Shown here piece by piece: positions 19,808-31,138 of a stretch of 64,000 bases of DNA; within the stretch, counting starts at the first letter, position 1; every line of letters starts with the position of its first letter. A program made the translations under genes and the position numbers. Under the pieces are notes generated by a model. It did no database searches. It saw only the letters and a list, made by a program, of their open reading frames with translations, and was not told the DNA's origin. This DNA comes from Miscanthus floridulus. Lineage: Eukaryota; Streptophyta; Magnoliopsida; Poales; Poaceae. The DNA is taken from contig NC_089591.1 in NCBI RefSeq assembly GCF_019320115.1, positions 24,654,502 to 24,718,501 on the forward strand, read 5' to 3'.

Positions 19808-20988
19808 TGATGAGGACATGGCACCTTTCAGATACGAACAATGATTATAAGGTGCGCTCGTTCCTACATTTGCATAGTAGCTTTGGTTATAATTTACTTG
19901 GTTCCACATGTACATGTCACTATTTGATTGTAGGTTTAAATGTATTTCATAATGGAAGTTCATCAAAGTTGAACTTTTGGTTCGTCGGCAGCCCGACAGT
20001 GCCTCATTGGGAAGGCCATAACTCATCCATCCGGAGTGCGATCGAGGTCAATGAGCACTTGATGGAAAGCTTGTTTGATAAGCTTTCAAATACATCTGGT
20101 CCCATCTCAATATCACGTCGGCAAGGCCTCCAAATCACCAATATATTCTATCGCTATTTCTGGCGGGAGCTACACTGTCGTCATGGGCTTGTTAGACATC
20201 CTTGGGACCCAGGCCCAAGTTGGAGCACGCCCCAAGAAGATGGAGAACACCTAAGAGATGACCTTGGATGTCCTCCTCCTTGGCCACCACCTTAGGAGGC
20301 CAGCAAGGACGTCCAAGCCAAGCCAGAGGCCCAGTCCAATCCGAGTTCGAGTCTGCCTCGGCCGTCAGGACCAGTCTACAATAAAACGGATGCCCAGGAC
20401 GCATCCGAACTCCGTTTTCGATGATCCACATATGGATCGAAAGATAATTTGATAAGGAAGCGAATCCAAGTGGTTTCACGTCAAAACCTCTTCGGAATCA
20501 ATGGGAATAGTGAAAACAAGTCAGCATCCAGAATCTGCCAGGGTGCTGCGACACCTACTTTTGGTCCGTTGGACCGTGTATCGTGTTTGGGCCCATTAGG
20601 GGGCACGTCCAGGGTAGGCGACGACCCTAAGACCTTTATAATCATATGCCACCGCCGTCATTAGGTTTTGGGTTTTGCTTATATTATTCTGTCAAGAAAT
20701 AGTTTTGCTGTTCTTCGGTTTGTGAGACCCCAACTCGTGAGATTAATCTTTCATCTGCAATTTGGTTGCGTTTTTTCTTGTTCTTGCTTGTGTTCTTCGT
20801 TGCGCAGGTAGGGATTAGCCTTCTTGGTGAGGTCAACCTGGTCCATGTCTTGGTTGATAACTAGAGGAGCTATGGTGCTAAGATTGCAGGGTTCGATCTT
20901 TCGATCTAAAGCCGGATCGGTGTGTCATTCTCCGCCACAACGATAGTTACCATCACCTGACGGAAGATCGGGATACCCGTCTGCATTA
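19808..20988 (+). repeat. 5' LTR of gag-only element
   Basis: Starts TGATGAGGACATGGCACC and ends GTCTGCATTA. The end is TTA rather than TCA in both LTRs, so the usual CA terminus was lost before or during its last round of copying. Closely similar to 23212-24391 over its whole length. Confidence 0.87.
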
Positions 20989-22125
20989 AGTGGTAATCAG
21001 AGCTAAGGTATACCGTCAGGTTCACTTTTATTCCCTAGTTTGAGAGTTTCGCATTCGTTCTATAGTCCAGTGCCATACTTTTATTTCCTATCCTAGAACC
21101 TTCCGCATAGCCTTTGCATATTTCAGTTTCAGATTCTGTTGTTGAGTTTGTGTCCTAGGTCAAAGTCTTGTTGCTAGTTTAGATTGTGTTCTTTTCTAGT
21201 TTGTGTTGATCCCTCCACCCGCCGCTATTCCGTATCACCATCGGTTTGCATCTTGTGTCCACTAAAACCCTTATTCGAGCAGCTTCCTTAAAACAGTCAT
21301 ACTTTTGCATCCGAACTCGAAACGGGGAAAATTTTATATCTACGGAGAATGCTAGAAAATTTTAGATTTATTTCATCTCAGCTTAGCTGGGTTCGCAAAA
21401 ATTAGATTTGCGAAATTCGATTAGGAAAATTGAATTTCTAGGCCCACAAGTTTTGGTATGCTTTTTAGAGCACAGTCCTAATTTTCTATAGGCCACATCT
21501 TTTATTCAATTGAGCTCAAATTTTTTGTGGTTTATTCTTGTGTGCTCCTTGCTAAGAAAAAATATCAAAAGAGCAAAAGCAAGAAAAAAAGATTGGACAA
21601 AAAATAAAAGAAAAAAATAGTAAAAGAGAATAGAAGATATCGAAAAGGAGCACATAAGGAACACTCAATAGCTCTATTGTTTGTGGTACCTTTTGCCTTG
21701 TTTATATCCGTTGCTACCTTTGATACTTGTTTCCTTTCATCCTTATTTCCTCTCTTGTTTATCACAACTAGTGAGGAACACGTATAGGCCAACAACTAGG
21801 ACAAGTGCTCTGGATATTTATTCAATATTACTGTCTGTCACTGACTTGTGTGCCACATATATATATTTGTTTTTTTTTGTGCCTCCCAAGCTCCACATAT
21901 ATACTTCAAATCAGTACAGAAAAAAGGTCCTTGCAATCTCAGTACCACTGCCTCACAGGTATCACGAACCAGCCGCCGGTTGTACCGCCACTGCTTGCGT
22001 TGGTAAGAACTTTGTAAGAGCTTGGTAAGACGCTTCCACTTACTGTGAAAAGTGATACCACTGCAACCACATAGTCATTTGGTAGGGATAACTTTCACCG
22101 TTTGTTCCTTGTTTTTGTGTTTACA
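20989..22125 (+). other. Leader of gag-only element with primer site
   Basis: TGGTAATCAGAGC at 20991-21003 resembles the initiator tRNA-Met primer site with one inserted base. The following 1.1 kb is AT-rich leader with A-runs near 21580-21630 and no gene. Confidence 0.6.
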
Positions 22126-22662
22126 ATGACAGGTTGTTCGTATCCACCGACTTATGATGGTATAGGTGCTGATGAGTACATGGAGTGGGAAATTGCCATC
22201 GACAACATATTTGCTACTCGCTTTATGTGTCCAAGGAGGAAGGTGAAAAATACAGCTAGTATTTTGCGACATTCTGCTTTATCTTGGTGGGAGTCTTTAG
22301 ATTCTTTTGATAAACCTCAAATTTGGAATGATATGAAACTTCTTATGCGAGAAACCTTTGTTAATCCACCTCCTGTTTTGATTTCATATGATGAGGTGCA
22401 CCATTTGGAGGAAGAATCTATTGTTATTCCTCTTGCTATGACTAACCTTCTGCAGAATAATATCCATAAGCGAGAGGATGACATGGAAGAAAATGAGGAG
22501 CTCACAACCTCATATGCAAATTCAGAACCATCACTTCACAATGCACCTATTACTCCTGCTGAGAACACAGGTAATGCCCATGGTGCTACACTCACGGAAG
22601 GTGAAAATTGTCTTAATGTACTAAATTTTTCCACAAACCATGCTATCAAGAGCAATTGTTAG
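22126..22662 (+). pseudogene. gag-like protein of non-autonomous element
   Basis: ATG 22126 gives a frame with YPPTYDGIGADEYMEWEIAI, SILRHSALSWWESLDSF and PQIWNDMKLLMRETFVNPPP. This is the retrotransposon gag capsid domain (YDG...WE...W...M-..F). An acidic HKREDDMEENEELTTSY tail follows. It ends with TAG at 22660-22662; related sequence continues downstream in other frames. Confidence 0.8.
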
Positions 22663-23211
22663 TGGAACCCTCTGTTGATTTATCTTTGTCCTGTGATAAT
22701 TTGCTTGATGTTCCTTGTGATAAAGATGAATTAGTTGATGATGCTTCAGTTTTCCATGTTTTGGAACTAATTACTTATGCTGAACATAAACGTTTGCTTT
22801 CCATTGCTACTGAAAAAAAGAAAAGAAATTATTGTATTCTTCAAATACTTTGGGTTATATTGAGTTTGATACTTTATATGCTCTTAGTAGTTTAGAAGAG
22901 AAACTTAAATGTGTTGAATTGCCATGGTTGTCTACTTGTACATATCATTTTATTGGAAAATATAATTGTAAAGGAGAGTACATGGTGCATCGTGTCTATA
23001 TTTGTTCAACTCTGAAATCTCCTAATATTGCGCAAAAGTATGATCAACCAAAGGATTCCAATTACTATAATCTTGTCATGTCGAGTTTTCCTAGTTTTGT
23101 TATAAAGAAACATGTTAAATTTCAAGAAGGGGAGCAATGTTGGCTACTACCAACAATGTTTCCTTCAGCTAATCCCAAACCGAGGACGATTTGTTGTCAA
23201 GAAGGGGAGGA
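22656..23211 (+). pseudogene. Downstream reading frames of gag-only element and polypurine tract
   Basis: Two overlapping frames read VPCDKDELVDDASVFHVLEL and GKYNCKGEYMVHRVYICSTL, ending EGEDDED at the polypurine tract. Similar sequence is common in unclassified grass retrotransposon proteins. A frameshift separates them from gag. Role unknown. Confidence 0.6.
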
Positions 23212-24391
23212 TGATGAGGACATGGCACCTTCGGATACGAACAAGGATTATAAGGTGCGCTCGTTCCTACATTTGCATAGTGGCTTTGGTTATAATTCAC
23301 TTGGTTCCACATGTACATGTCACTATTTGATTGTAGGTTCAAATGTATTTCATAATGGAAGTTCATCAAAGTTGAACTTTTGATTCGTCGGCAGCCCGAT
23401 AGTGTCTCATTTGGAAGGCCATAACTCATCCATCCGGAGTGCGATCGAGGTCAATGAGCACTTGATGGAAAGCTTGTTTGATAAGCTTTCAAATAGATCT
23501 AGTCCCATCTCAATATCACATCGGCAAGGCCTCCAAATCACCAATATATTCTGTCGCTATTTCTAGCGGGAGCTACACTGTCGTCATGGGCTTGTTAGAC
23601 ATCCTTGGGACCCAGGCCCAAGTTGGAGCACGCCCCACGAAGATGGAGAACACCTAAGAGATGGCCTTGGATGTCCTCCTCCTTGGCCACCATCTTAGGA
23701 GGCCAGCAAGGACGTCCAAGCTAAGCCAGAGGCCCAGTCCAATCCGAGTTCGAGTCTGCCTTGGCCGTCAGGACCAGTCTGCAATAAAACGGACGCCTAG
23801 GACGCATCTGAACTCCGTTTTCGATGATCCACATATGGATGGAAAGATAATTCGATAAGGAAGCCAATCCAAGTAGTTTCATGTCAAAACCTCTTCGGAA
23901 TCAACAGGAATAGTCAAAACAAATCAGCATCTAGAATCTACCAGGGTGCTGCGACACCTACTTTTGGTCCATTGGACCATGTATCTTGTTTGGGCCCATT
24001 AGGGGGCGCATCCAGGGTAGGCGATGACCCTAAGACCTTTATAATCATACGCCGCCGCCATCATTAGGTTTTGGGTTTTGCTTAGATTATTCTGTCAAGA
24101 AACAGTTTCGCCGTTCTTCGGTTTGTGAGACCCCAACTCGTGAGATTAATCTTTCATCTGCAATTTGGTTACGTTCTTTCTTGTTCTTGCTTGTGTTCTT
24201 CATTGTGTAGGCAGGGATTAGTCTTCTTGGTGAGGTCAACCTGGTCCATGTCTTGGTTGATAACTAGAGGAGCTATGGTGCTAAGATTGCAGGGTTCGAT
24301 CTTTCGATCTGAAGCCGGATCGGTGTGTCATTCTCTGCCACAACGATAGTTACCATCACCTGACGGAAGATCGGGATACCCGTCTCCATTA
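23212..24391 (+). repeat. 3' LTR of gag-only element
   Basis: Begins TGATGAGGACATGGCACC after the GAAGGGGAGGA tract and ends GTCTCCATTA. Differences from the 5' LTR are scattered substitutions and a few one-base gaps. Confidence 0.87.
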
Positions 24392-24396
24392 CTCAC

Positions 24397-26000
24397 TGAG
24401 ATCTCCACCGAGCAACCCCCTCTCCTACCTTTCCAGGGTGGCGCAATCTTCAACGTCAGCATCGACAGCCCCCTCAGAAAGGCAAAATAGATGAGGAACG
24501 CGCCGCTCGTGAAAATAGGAACATCAACCGCATGCAACGCCGTGGTAATGAGCGCGCCCTTGCGATGGCCGAGGCCGCTCATGATAACCAGTTCGACTCG
24601 CAAGGAAGGCCCCTCCATCACAACCTCAATGAAGAATTCCTCCACATTGACGGCCACGACGTCTTCAAGACTCTGAGTGCCAATCTGGCGGTGGCCACCA
24701 ACGAGCTTGCATGCCTCCCGCAGACGCCCGAGCTCGCCAAGGTCGCCGCTATGCTTAAAGCGGCACACTGTCAAGTTAACGAGATCCGAGAGGATCAGAG
24801 ACCTTCGTGCTCCACAAGCGCGATTTGCCGATCAGCCGTTCCTAGATCCAATCGCCGCTCTAGTCAAACCGGTTCGCCGACCAGTCATTACCTCCCCAGG
24901 GGGGAGCTGGAGGCCACCATGCCGAGCATCATCGCTAGCACGACCAAGAGGTCGAACAGGATGCCCGAGTGCACCTCAGTAACCTTCGGGATGCACGACG
25001 GCGTATCGATCAACGTCGCTTCAGGCGCCATGAAGATGAAGTACGACACCGCTAGGAGTACAAGCGAGAGTACGGTAATCCAGACTCGGTTCTGGAGCTG
25101 ATCATCGCTGGCAATACTGATGATATCGGCGCCGACAACCCGAAAGGGCCCCCAGCATTCACCAGGGTGCTCCAAACTCTCTAGTGGCCTTGTGGTTTCA
25201 AAATCACTGGGGTCGAGCCCTATGAAGGAAGGATGAACCCAACTCAGTGGCTGTAGGCTTATGCCACCGCCGTCCACGCCGCCGGAGGAGACACCAACGT
25301 CATGGCAAATTATCTCCCCATCATGCTCATGCCAACCACCATGAGCTGGTTCACAAGCCTTGCCCCGGGCTCCATCGAATCTTGGGAAGAGCTGAAGAAA
25401 GTCTTCACTGACAACTACATGGCTACAAGCAGGCGGCCGAGCACCAAGCACGATCTCAACCACATCACCCAAAAGTCATCTGAACTCCTCCGTAGCTACA
25501 TCAGACTCTTCTTCGAGATGAGGAATTCTATTCCCAACATCATGGAAGCCAAGGTCATCATCGCCTTCGTCCGAGGACTTCATCACCGCAAACTCCGTTC
25601 TAAGTTCAATAGAAAGCCACCTACCGGCATCGGCGAGATGATCACGACCGCCAACTAGTACACCGATGCCGAGGAAGCGAAGGTGTGTTTTAATGAAGAC
25701 ACGGGCACTAATCACCCGCCTCGCCACCATGATGACCGCACCAATGACCGACAGCACAACAACCGCCGCTACGACGATGGTAGTTTCCACCGAGACAGCG
25801 GACGTGATTGGCCAGATGGATTCAAACCTGGACAGAATCACCGCCGCCGACTAGACCACATTGTTGCCAATGTCAATGAGCCGTGTGCCAAGCATAACTA
25901 CGATGAGAAGTACAAGAAGATCCTCGATGGTCCATGCCCCCTGCACAAGAACGCCAAACACAAGATGAAAGACTGCCTTAGTTTGGCTAAGGAGTTCTAG
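24397..26000 (+). pseudogene. Tat gag, remainder
   Basis: After the second target duplication CTCAC (24392-24396) gag resumes: NRMQRRGNERALAMAEAAHD, TNELACLPQTPELAKVAAML, then the capsid-like core AYATAVHAAGGDTNVMANYL, PGSIESWEELKKVFTDNY and RSYIRLFFEMRNSIPNI. CPLHKNAKHKMKDC near 25940 is the degenerate nucleic-acid-binding motif of Tat gag proteins. Frames change several times. Confidence 0.78.
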
Positions 26001-26199
26001 GACAAAAAGTACGATGATGACAATGGTGGGAACGAAGGACGCTAACCACCTGGGGGTAATAACAATGCCATCTAGGACCATGACAAGGTGGTCACCACCA
26101 TCTTCGGGGGCCTTGCCTCCAATGAGAGTAGAAGGGAACAGAAGCTCGCTGCCCGATAAGTGCTCGCCATCGCTTCAAAGGAAACTACCGCCAACCCAA

Positions 26200-26900
26200 G
26201 CTATCGCCCATGGTCCGAAGTCCCCATCACTTTTAGCAGGGTCAACCAGTGGGTGGACATACCCTACATAGGGCGTTTTCCCCTCATCCTCGATGCGACT
26301 GTCCAGAAGATGCTCTTCAGAAAAGTCCTTTGTTGACGGTGGGAGCGCTTTGAATCTACTCTTCACCGGGGCCCTAAGGGAGCTCGGCCTCAGGACAACA
26401 GATCTCACGACCTCAGACTTCTTCTAGGGCATGGTACCTGGTAGGGCATCTAGACCGCTTGGGGAGATTACCCTACCAGTTCAGTTCAACACGGCAACCA
26501 GCTACCGAGTTGAGCATATCAACTTCTATGTCGTCGACTTCAACATCGCCTACCATCCCATACTAGGGCATTTGGCTCTAGCCAAGTTCATGGCCGCTCC
26601 ACACTATGCATATCTGGTGTTGAAGATGCCTTTGCCCGTAGGAGTCCTATCTCTATGGGCCAACCACTCCGTCACCTACGCTTGTGAGACAGAGAGTCTC
26701 ACCCTCGCCGAAGCCACCGACCTCTCCATCCAGATGGCTAGCATGGTCGGTGAAGCCAAGATGGAGTCTGCTGACGACATGGAGATCCCAGAGCCTCCTC
26801 GTGCCTCCACCAAGTCCAAGGAAGTCAAGGAGGTTGGCCTCGGCCTCGACGACCCTTCCAAGATGCTGAAGATCGGGGCTCACCTTGACCCCAAATAGGA
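26200..26900 (+). pseudogene. Tat protease domain
   Basis: RFPLILDATVQKMLFRK, then in a shifted frame VDGGSALNLL, the aspartic-protease active site in its Tat form (D-G-G-S), then GEITLPVQFNTATSYRVEHI, FYVVDFNIAYHPILGHLAL and a linker rich in acidic residues up to IGAHLDPK. The frameshift separates the first strand from the active site. Confidence 0.75.
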
Positions 26901-27840
26901 AAGCGCGCTCGTCTCCTTCCTATGTGCCAACGCTGATGTGTTTGCTTGGAAACCTGTAGACATGCTGGGGGTACCCCGGGAGAAGATCGAGCACTCCTTG
27001 AATATCTTGCCGACTGCTAAACTGATCAAGCAAAAACTTCACCGATTCACGCCGGACAAGAAGGAGGCCATTAGGGTAGAAATAAAATGGCTCTTAGCTG
27101 CCAGATTTATAAAAGAAGTGTATCATCTAGATTGGTTAGCTAATCCTATTCTTGTTAGGAAAAAGAACAAAGAATGGAGAATGTGTGTTGATTATACTGA
27201 TCTTAACAAACACTGCCCTAAAGACCCCTTTGGCCTGCCTCGGATAGACGAGGTTGTAGACTCCACCGCTGGCTACGAGTTGCTCTCCTTTCTTGACTAT
27301 TACTTCGGCTATCATTAGATCTCCCTCAAGAAAGAAGACCAGGTCAAGACATCGTTCATCATGCCTTTTAGTGCATACTGCTACACCACTATGTCCTTTG
27401 GACTAAAGAACGCTGGAGTGACCTACCAAAGGGCTATCCAGACGTGCCTCGACCAACAGATCAGCCGCAACATCGAAGCCTACATCAACGACATGGTCGT
27501 CAAGACTAAAACCGTCGATAATCTTATCGCCGACCATGAAGAAACTTTCTCCAACCTAAACAAATACCGATGGAAGCTGAACCCTTCAAAGTGCATCTTT
27601 GGAGTTCCATCTGGTATCGTGTTGGGCTACATCATCAGCGCTCGAGGCATCAAACCAAACCCTGATAAGGTCTCCACCATCACCAACATGAAACAGCTGA
27701 CATGCGTCAAGGATATATAGAAGCTTACAGGCTGCATGGCTGCGTTAAGCCGTTTTATCTCATGCCTCGGTGAAAAAGGGCTACCTTTCTTCAAGCTCCT
27801 CAAGGCCTCCAATCTTGGTCAGAGGAGGTAGACACAGCTT
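26901..27840 (+). pseudogene. Tat reverse transcriptase
   Basis: [80 protein letters not shown] and LGYIISARGIKPNPDKV are RT motifs of Tat elements. The catalytic loop reads YINDMVV: the first Asp of YIDD is Asn, a G-to-A change. Stops at 27316 and 27718 are TAG. Confidence 0.85.
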
Positions 27841-28150
27841 TTGAGTAGCTCAAGTTGTTTTTAACAAAACCTCCAATCATGACAGTGCCACGACTAGATG
27901 AAACTCTGCTAATCTACATCGCTGCCACTTCTCGTGTTGTTAGTACAACTATTGTCGTTGAACGTGAGGAAACTGGACACGCCTAAAAGGTGCAACGTCC
28001 GGTCTATTTTATCAGCGAGGTACTTAATGAGCCCAAAACTCGTTATCCTTAGTACAAAAGCTGTTATATGCAATTTTGATTATGTCATGCAAGCTCCGAC
28101 ATTACTTCGAATACTACAAGATCGCCGTGGTCACTGAGTACCCTTTGGGG
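27841..28150 (+). pseudogene. Tat RNase H (first copy), badly decayed
   Basis: Fragments such as TPKRCNVRSILSARYLMSP and IMSCKLRHYFEYYKIAVVTE in different frames fit the connection and RNase H between RT and the second RNase H. Several frameshifts. Confidence 0.55.
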
Positions 28151-28700
28151 GACATTCTCCGCAACAAAGAGGCCAATGGTCGTATCATCAAGTGGGCTAT
28201 TGAGCTCGACACTTACTCCATTGACTTTAGAAGTAGACCCACCGTTAAGTCACAGGCGCTTGCTGATTTCGTCGCTGAGTGGACTGAGATCCAAGAACCC
28301 ATTGCCGCCACTTGCCCCGAGCACTGGTTGATGTATTTCGACGGCGCCCTTAACATCAACGGTGCTAGTGTAGGCATTTGGTTCATCACGCCGCCCAAGG
28401 ACAAACTCCGATATGTTCTCCGCATACACTTTTCGGCCACCAACAACATCGCGGAATACGAAGCATGTCTCCATGGTCTCCGTATAGTTATCGAGCTCGG
28501 CGTCAAATGCCTCATGGTGTATGGGGATTTTGCACTGGTTATCAACCAGCTCAATAAAGATTGGTCCTATTCCAGTGAGAAAATGGACGCATACTGCACC
28601 GAAATCAGGAAGCTCGAAAGGGAAATTCTACGGTATCGAGTACCACCACGTGGTATGAGATCAAAACCAACCAGCCAACCAGCTCTCAAAGATAGGATCT
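28151..28700 (+). pseudogene. Tat second RNase H (archaeal-type)
   Basis: GDILRNKEANGRIIKWAIEL, then LADFVAEWTEIQEP and MYFDGALNINGASVGIWFIT with the first catalytic Asp, SATNNIAEYEACLHGLRIVI with the Glu, VYGDFALVINQLNKDW with the second Asp. This extra RNase H is a Tat-lineage trait. The frame stays open from 28076 to a stop at 28757-28759, the longest preserved domain of this element. Confidence 0.85.
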
Positions 28701-30063
28701 TCTCGCGCCATGGTTCCGCTGGGGGTTTTCGTTCAAGACCTCCTGGCACCATCCATTAAAGAAGAGAAGGAAGTTGAAGAAGTACCCCCTGCTGAGCAGT
28801 TGGTACTTGTGGTACCTTCGCTGGTCGCCGATTGGAGGGAGCAGTTCATCAAATACCTCACCAGCGATGAAGTACCCGCCGACAAAATCGAAGCCGAACG
28901 TCTAATTCGCCGAAGTAAGCATTACGTGCTGGTAGACGGTAACCTGATGAGGAAAAGTGCCAAGGAAGGGATACTGCAGAAATGCATCATCCAAGACAAC
29001 AGTGTGAAGCTACTTTCTGAAATTCACTCTGGTTCCTGTGGCAATCACGTGGCTTTGAGAACTCTGGTCGGCAAAGCTTTCCGAGCAGGTTTTTACTGGC
29101 CCACGGCCATCTCTGATGCAGAAGATCTTGTTCGACGATGTGAGGGTTGCCAGTTTTTTGCCAAGCAAATAGATGTACCGGCACAAGAACTGTAGACCAT
29201 TCCAGCTTCCTGGCCATTCGCATGCTGGGGACTAGATATGATCAGGCCTTTCAAGCCAGCGCCAAGAGGTTTTCGGTATGTGTACGTCGCCATTGATAAG
29301 TTCTCCAAGTGGATTGAGTACAAACCACTCATCTCAGCTACTGCAAAGAAAGCAGTCGAGCTCTTTGAAGACATCATACATAGATTCGGTCTCTCAAACA
29401 GCATCATCACTGACCTCGGGACCACTTTTACTGGCCATCATTTTTGGGACTTCTGTGAAGACCGGTGCATCTCTGTTAAATATGTTTCCGTTGCTCATCC
29501 TAGAGCTAATGGCTAGGTCGAGCGGGCTAATGGTTTGATCCTTGATGCTCTCAAAAAAAGGCTCTATCAAAAAGAAGAAAAGCATCCGGGCAGATGGCTC
29601 AAAGAACTACCAGCTGTGGTCTAGGGACTGCGCACTCAAGCTAGTCGCAGTACCGGCGTATCTCCATATTTTTTGGTCTATGGCTCAGAGGCCATACTTC
29701 CAGCGGATATTGCCTTTCGAGCACCTAGAGTAGAAAGTTATGATGAAGAGCAAGCCACAGCTATTCAGACAGAAGACATTGATCGGGCTGAGGAAGAACG
29801 TCTGATCAGTTGCGTTCGCATAGCCATGTATCTCGAAGGTTTGCGGAGGTATTACAACCGCAACATCAAAGGTCGTTCGTTTGTGATCGGCGTCTTACGT
29901 AGGAAACAAAAAACCGAAGGGCTTCACAAGCTATCTTCCCCCTAGGAGGGCCCTTACGTCGCCAAAGGTGTTACTCGACAAAGGTCTTACCGCTTATGTG
30001 ACTTAGATGGAATTGATGTTCCTAACTCCTGGCACATCGAGCACCTTATATGTTTCTATCCCT
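28701..30063 (+). pseudogene. Tat integrase
   Basis: Zinc-finger half: HSGSCGNHVALRTLVGKAFR and CEGCQFFAKQID. Catalytic core: GLDMIRPFK with the first Asp, FGLSNSIITDLGTTFTGHHF with the second, and NG-TAG-VERANGLILDALKK with the Glu. The stop at 29514 replaces Gln. FLVYGSEAILPADIAF and the C-terminal NSWHIEHLICFYP end the protein. Other stops at 29193 and 29623 are TAG as well. Confidence 0.87.
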
Positions 30064-30250
30064 GAAACAACACAGATATGTATTATTTACTTTCTGATTA
30101 ATAAAGTTCTGGTCTCGATAATTTGCCTCCATTTTTTCCGCCATTATAATTTTCACTTACGGTTGACGGGCTATACGCCACTCCATGACAATCTCCAATG
30201 CGCTCGCCAAACACGCCGACATTGCCGAGCACAATAACTCCAAAAAAAAC

Positions 30251-30485
30251 CGCCGAACATGATTTCTCCAAATCACCGAGCATGATTTCTCCAAATCGCC
30301 GAGCACGATTTCTCCAAATCGCCGAGCACGATTTCTCCAAAAACCGCCAAACACGATTTCTCCAAATCGCCGAACACGATTTCTCCAAAAACCGCCGAAC
30401 ATGATTTCTCCAAATCACCGAACACGATTTCTCCAAAAATCGCTGAACGCGATTTCTCCAAAAATCGCTGATTATGTTTTCTCTA
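30251..30485. repeat. Minisatellite, about ten units of 23-25 bp
   Basis: Units of the form CGCCGARCAYGATTTCTCC plus AAAT or AAAAAC repeat about ten times, with the last two degenerate. A less regular lead-in starts near 30200. It lies just after integrase in the untranslated region of the Tat element, a place where Tat elements are known to carry tandem repeats. There are no unique spacers, so it is not a CRISPR array. Confidence 0.88.
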
Positions 30486-30584
30486 GATCACATAAATTTT
30501 TCTCCTAAAAACGACGATGATTTTACGCTCCAAATCTCCTAACATAGCTCGCCGATCGTCGAGCAGCACACGTTTTCTTTTCTG

Positions 30585-31040
30585 TTTTCTATGGAGAAGA
30601 CCCAGTCTCCGATCAATTCCTACACGTGCCTAGGGCTCCGCGCTATGTGTTATGGTTGGTCGGCTATGGTTCCTTAGTCATGCCTGTTCATCCTACACGT
30701 GTCAGGGTCTCTACGCTTGACGTTATGGACTATGGGCTAGTCAAGGCCTAGATTTCAGGCATGAACTAACTGCTCGGACGCCACTTTAACTACTTTTTCT
30801 CGCCAAGTTACTCAAATTGGCCACTGAGCAGCATGTGTTTTGCTCTGATCTTTATGGAGAATACCAAGGCTCTAATATCCCCCTACACGTGCTATGGGCT
30901 CCGTGCTCTGCGTATTGGGCGGTAGGCTACGGTTCCTTGGTCATGCTTGTTTTTCCAACATGTGCTCGGGCTCCGCGCTCTGCCTTACAGACTACGAGCT
31001 AGCTAAGGCATAGAGTTTAGTGAAACTAACTGCTTAGACA
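30585..31040. repeat. Imperfect tandem duplication of about 270 bp in Tat spacer
   Basis: CCTACACGTGC with following GGGCTCCG occurs at 30619 and 30892. GGCTATGGTTCCTTAGTCATG and GGCTACGGTTCCTTGGTCATG, and AACTAACTGCTCGGACGCC and AACTAACTGCTTAGACACTG, continue the match. Confidence 0.65.
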
Positions 31041-31138
31041 CTGCTTATATTATGCATAATTGCATCGGGTTGTTAATACAATGATTCTTCATCGCCAAAT
31101 AAAGCAAGTGGTATAGGCGATAATATCCAAGCAGTTTG

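Larger units (their letters stand above)
19808..24391 (+). mobile_element. Non-autonomous gag-only LTR retrotransposon (TR-GAG type)
   Basis: Two LTRs of 1181 and 1180 bp bound a 2.2-kb interior that holds only gag-like reading frames. Flanks CTCGC and CTCAC are a 5-bp duplication with one transition. A primer site TGGTAATCAGAGC follows the 5' LTR and a polypurine tract GAAGGGGAGGA precedes the 3' LTR. No protease, RT or integrase is present, so it must have used enzymes of another element. It interrupts the gag of the Tat element. Confidence 0.88.

Noticed and set aside
30251..30485. CRISPR-like array
   Set aside because: Units are contiguous, lack unique spacers and lie in a plant retrotransposon.
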